From: Bacillota bacterium | Lineage (GTDB): Bacteria; Bacillota; DTU065 | Length of the DNA: 5,170 bases | Assembly (NCBI GenBank): GCA_012842235.1 | Contig: DUTE01000266.1 | Coordinates: forward strand, 1-5,170 | Direction: 5' to 3' | Part shown: piece after piece, positions 4,955-5,170 of the stretch | Layout: the number at the start of each line of letters is the position of its first letter | How positions within the stretch are numbered: the stretch's first letter is position 1 | Made by a program: the position numbers and the translations under genes | The notes under the pieces: generated by a model | The model's input: only the letters and a program-made list of their open reading frames with translations | What the model was told of the DNA's origin: nothing | Database searches by the model: none

Positions 4955-5170
4955 ATGGTTTATACACCTCATACTGATTCAGACATAGAAAAAATGTTAG
5001 ATCTTATTGGGCTTGAAAATATAGACGATCTTTTTTCCAATATACCTAAAGAGGTGTTACTAAACGATTGGCAGTTTCCTAAGGGACTGTCAGAGGCAGC
5101 TACACTCAAAGAGATGAAGCAAATAGCTGCAAAAAACAAAGAGGTTATACCATTTATTGGTTTTGGTGCA
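4955..5170 (+). CDS. gcvPA: Glycine dehydrogenase (decarboxylating) subunit 1, 3' end missing
   Basis: Only the first 72 codons are in the window, and the frame is open to the last base. The opening MVYTPHTDSDIEKMLDLIGL, then DDLFSNIPKEV (29-39), LPKGLSE-like FPKGLSEAA (41-49) and VIPFIGFGA at the end match the N-terminus of the split P-protein subunit 1. The family continues with a Y-x-H-Y-I-P motif just beyond. Together with subunit 2 (gcvPB, expected next) it decarboxylates glycine with pyridoxal phosphate and loads the aminomethyl group onto GcvH. A split P-protein is usual in Bacillota and other anaerobes, whereas Proteobacteria have one long GcvP. The ATG lies 6 bases after the gcvH stop, and the GGAGGAGGAGG run at 4933-4943, inside the last gcvH codons, serves as its ribosome binding site. 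Confidence 0.94.
   Translation, partial: MVYTPHTDSDIEKMLDLIGLENIDDLFSNIPKEVLLNDWQFPKGLSEAATLKEMKQIAAKNKEVIPFIGFGA

Noticed and set aside
1..5170. CRISPR array, tRNA, rRNA, insertion sequence or attachment site
   Set aside because: No regularly spaced repeats, cloverleaf, transposase motif or terminal inverted repeats with target duplications were seen.

Overview
The window is AT-rich DNA with short intergenic gaps, strong AAGGAGG-type ribosome binding sites and two GTG starts among the internal genes. The P-protein of the glycine cleavage system begins as a separate subunit 1 (gcvPA), meaning the enzyme is split in two. Together with a VanW/YoaR-type protein this points to an anaerobic, Clostridia-like member of the Bacillota. 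I cannot name the genus. All genes are on the + strand.

Layout. (1) 1-1284: the 3' part of a membrane-anchored VanW-domain protein whose start lies left of the window. (2) 1285-1373: a short gap holding a nested inverted repeat that encloses the ribosome binding site and start codon of ilvE. (3) 1374-2291: ilvE, branched-chain amino acid aminotransferase. (4) 2292-2371: a strong intrinsic-terminator-like hairpin whose 3' arm is also the ribosome binding site of the next gene. (5) 2372-3178: an unrecognised 268-residue protein with a signal-peptide-like start and dense alternating beta strands that resembles an outer-membrane beta-barrel. (6) 3179-3451: a 273-base non-coding region with several inverted and direct repeats. 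It is best read as the 3' end of the previous unit plus the leader of the glycine cleavage operon. (7) 3452-5170: gcvT, gcvH and the first 72 codons of gcvPA, tightly packed as one operon. gcvPB would be expected just beyond the right edge.

How the genes work together: GcvT, GcvH and GcvPA are components of the glycine cleavage system, which decarboxylates glycine and passes the C1 unit to tetrahydrofolate. IlvE links branched-chain 2-oxo acids to glutamate. The left half is therefore envelope plus amino-acid metabolism, and the right half is one-carbon and glycine metabolism. No direct functional link between the VanW protein, the beta-barrel-like protein and the two metabolic units is visible beyond adjacency.

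The observations most worth pursuing are the beta-barrel-like orphan protein, which would imply a diderm cell if it is a true outer-membrane protein; the hairpin that merges terminator and ribosome binding site in front of it; and the structured gcvT leader, which matches no riboswitch class I recognise confidently and carries an anti-Shine-Dalgarno sequence able to pair with the gcvT ribosome binding site.
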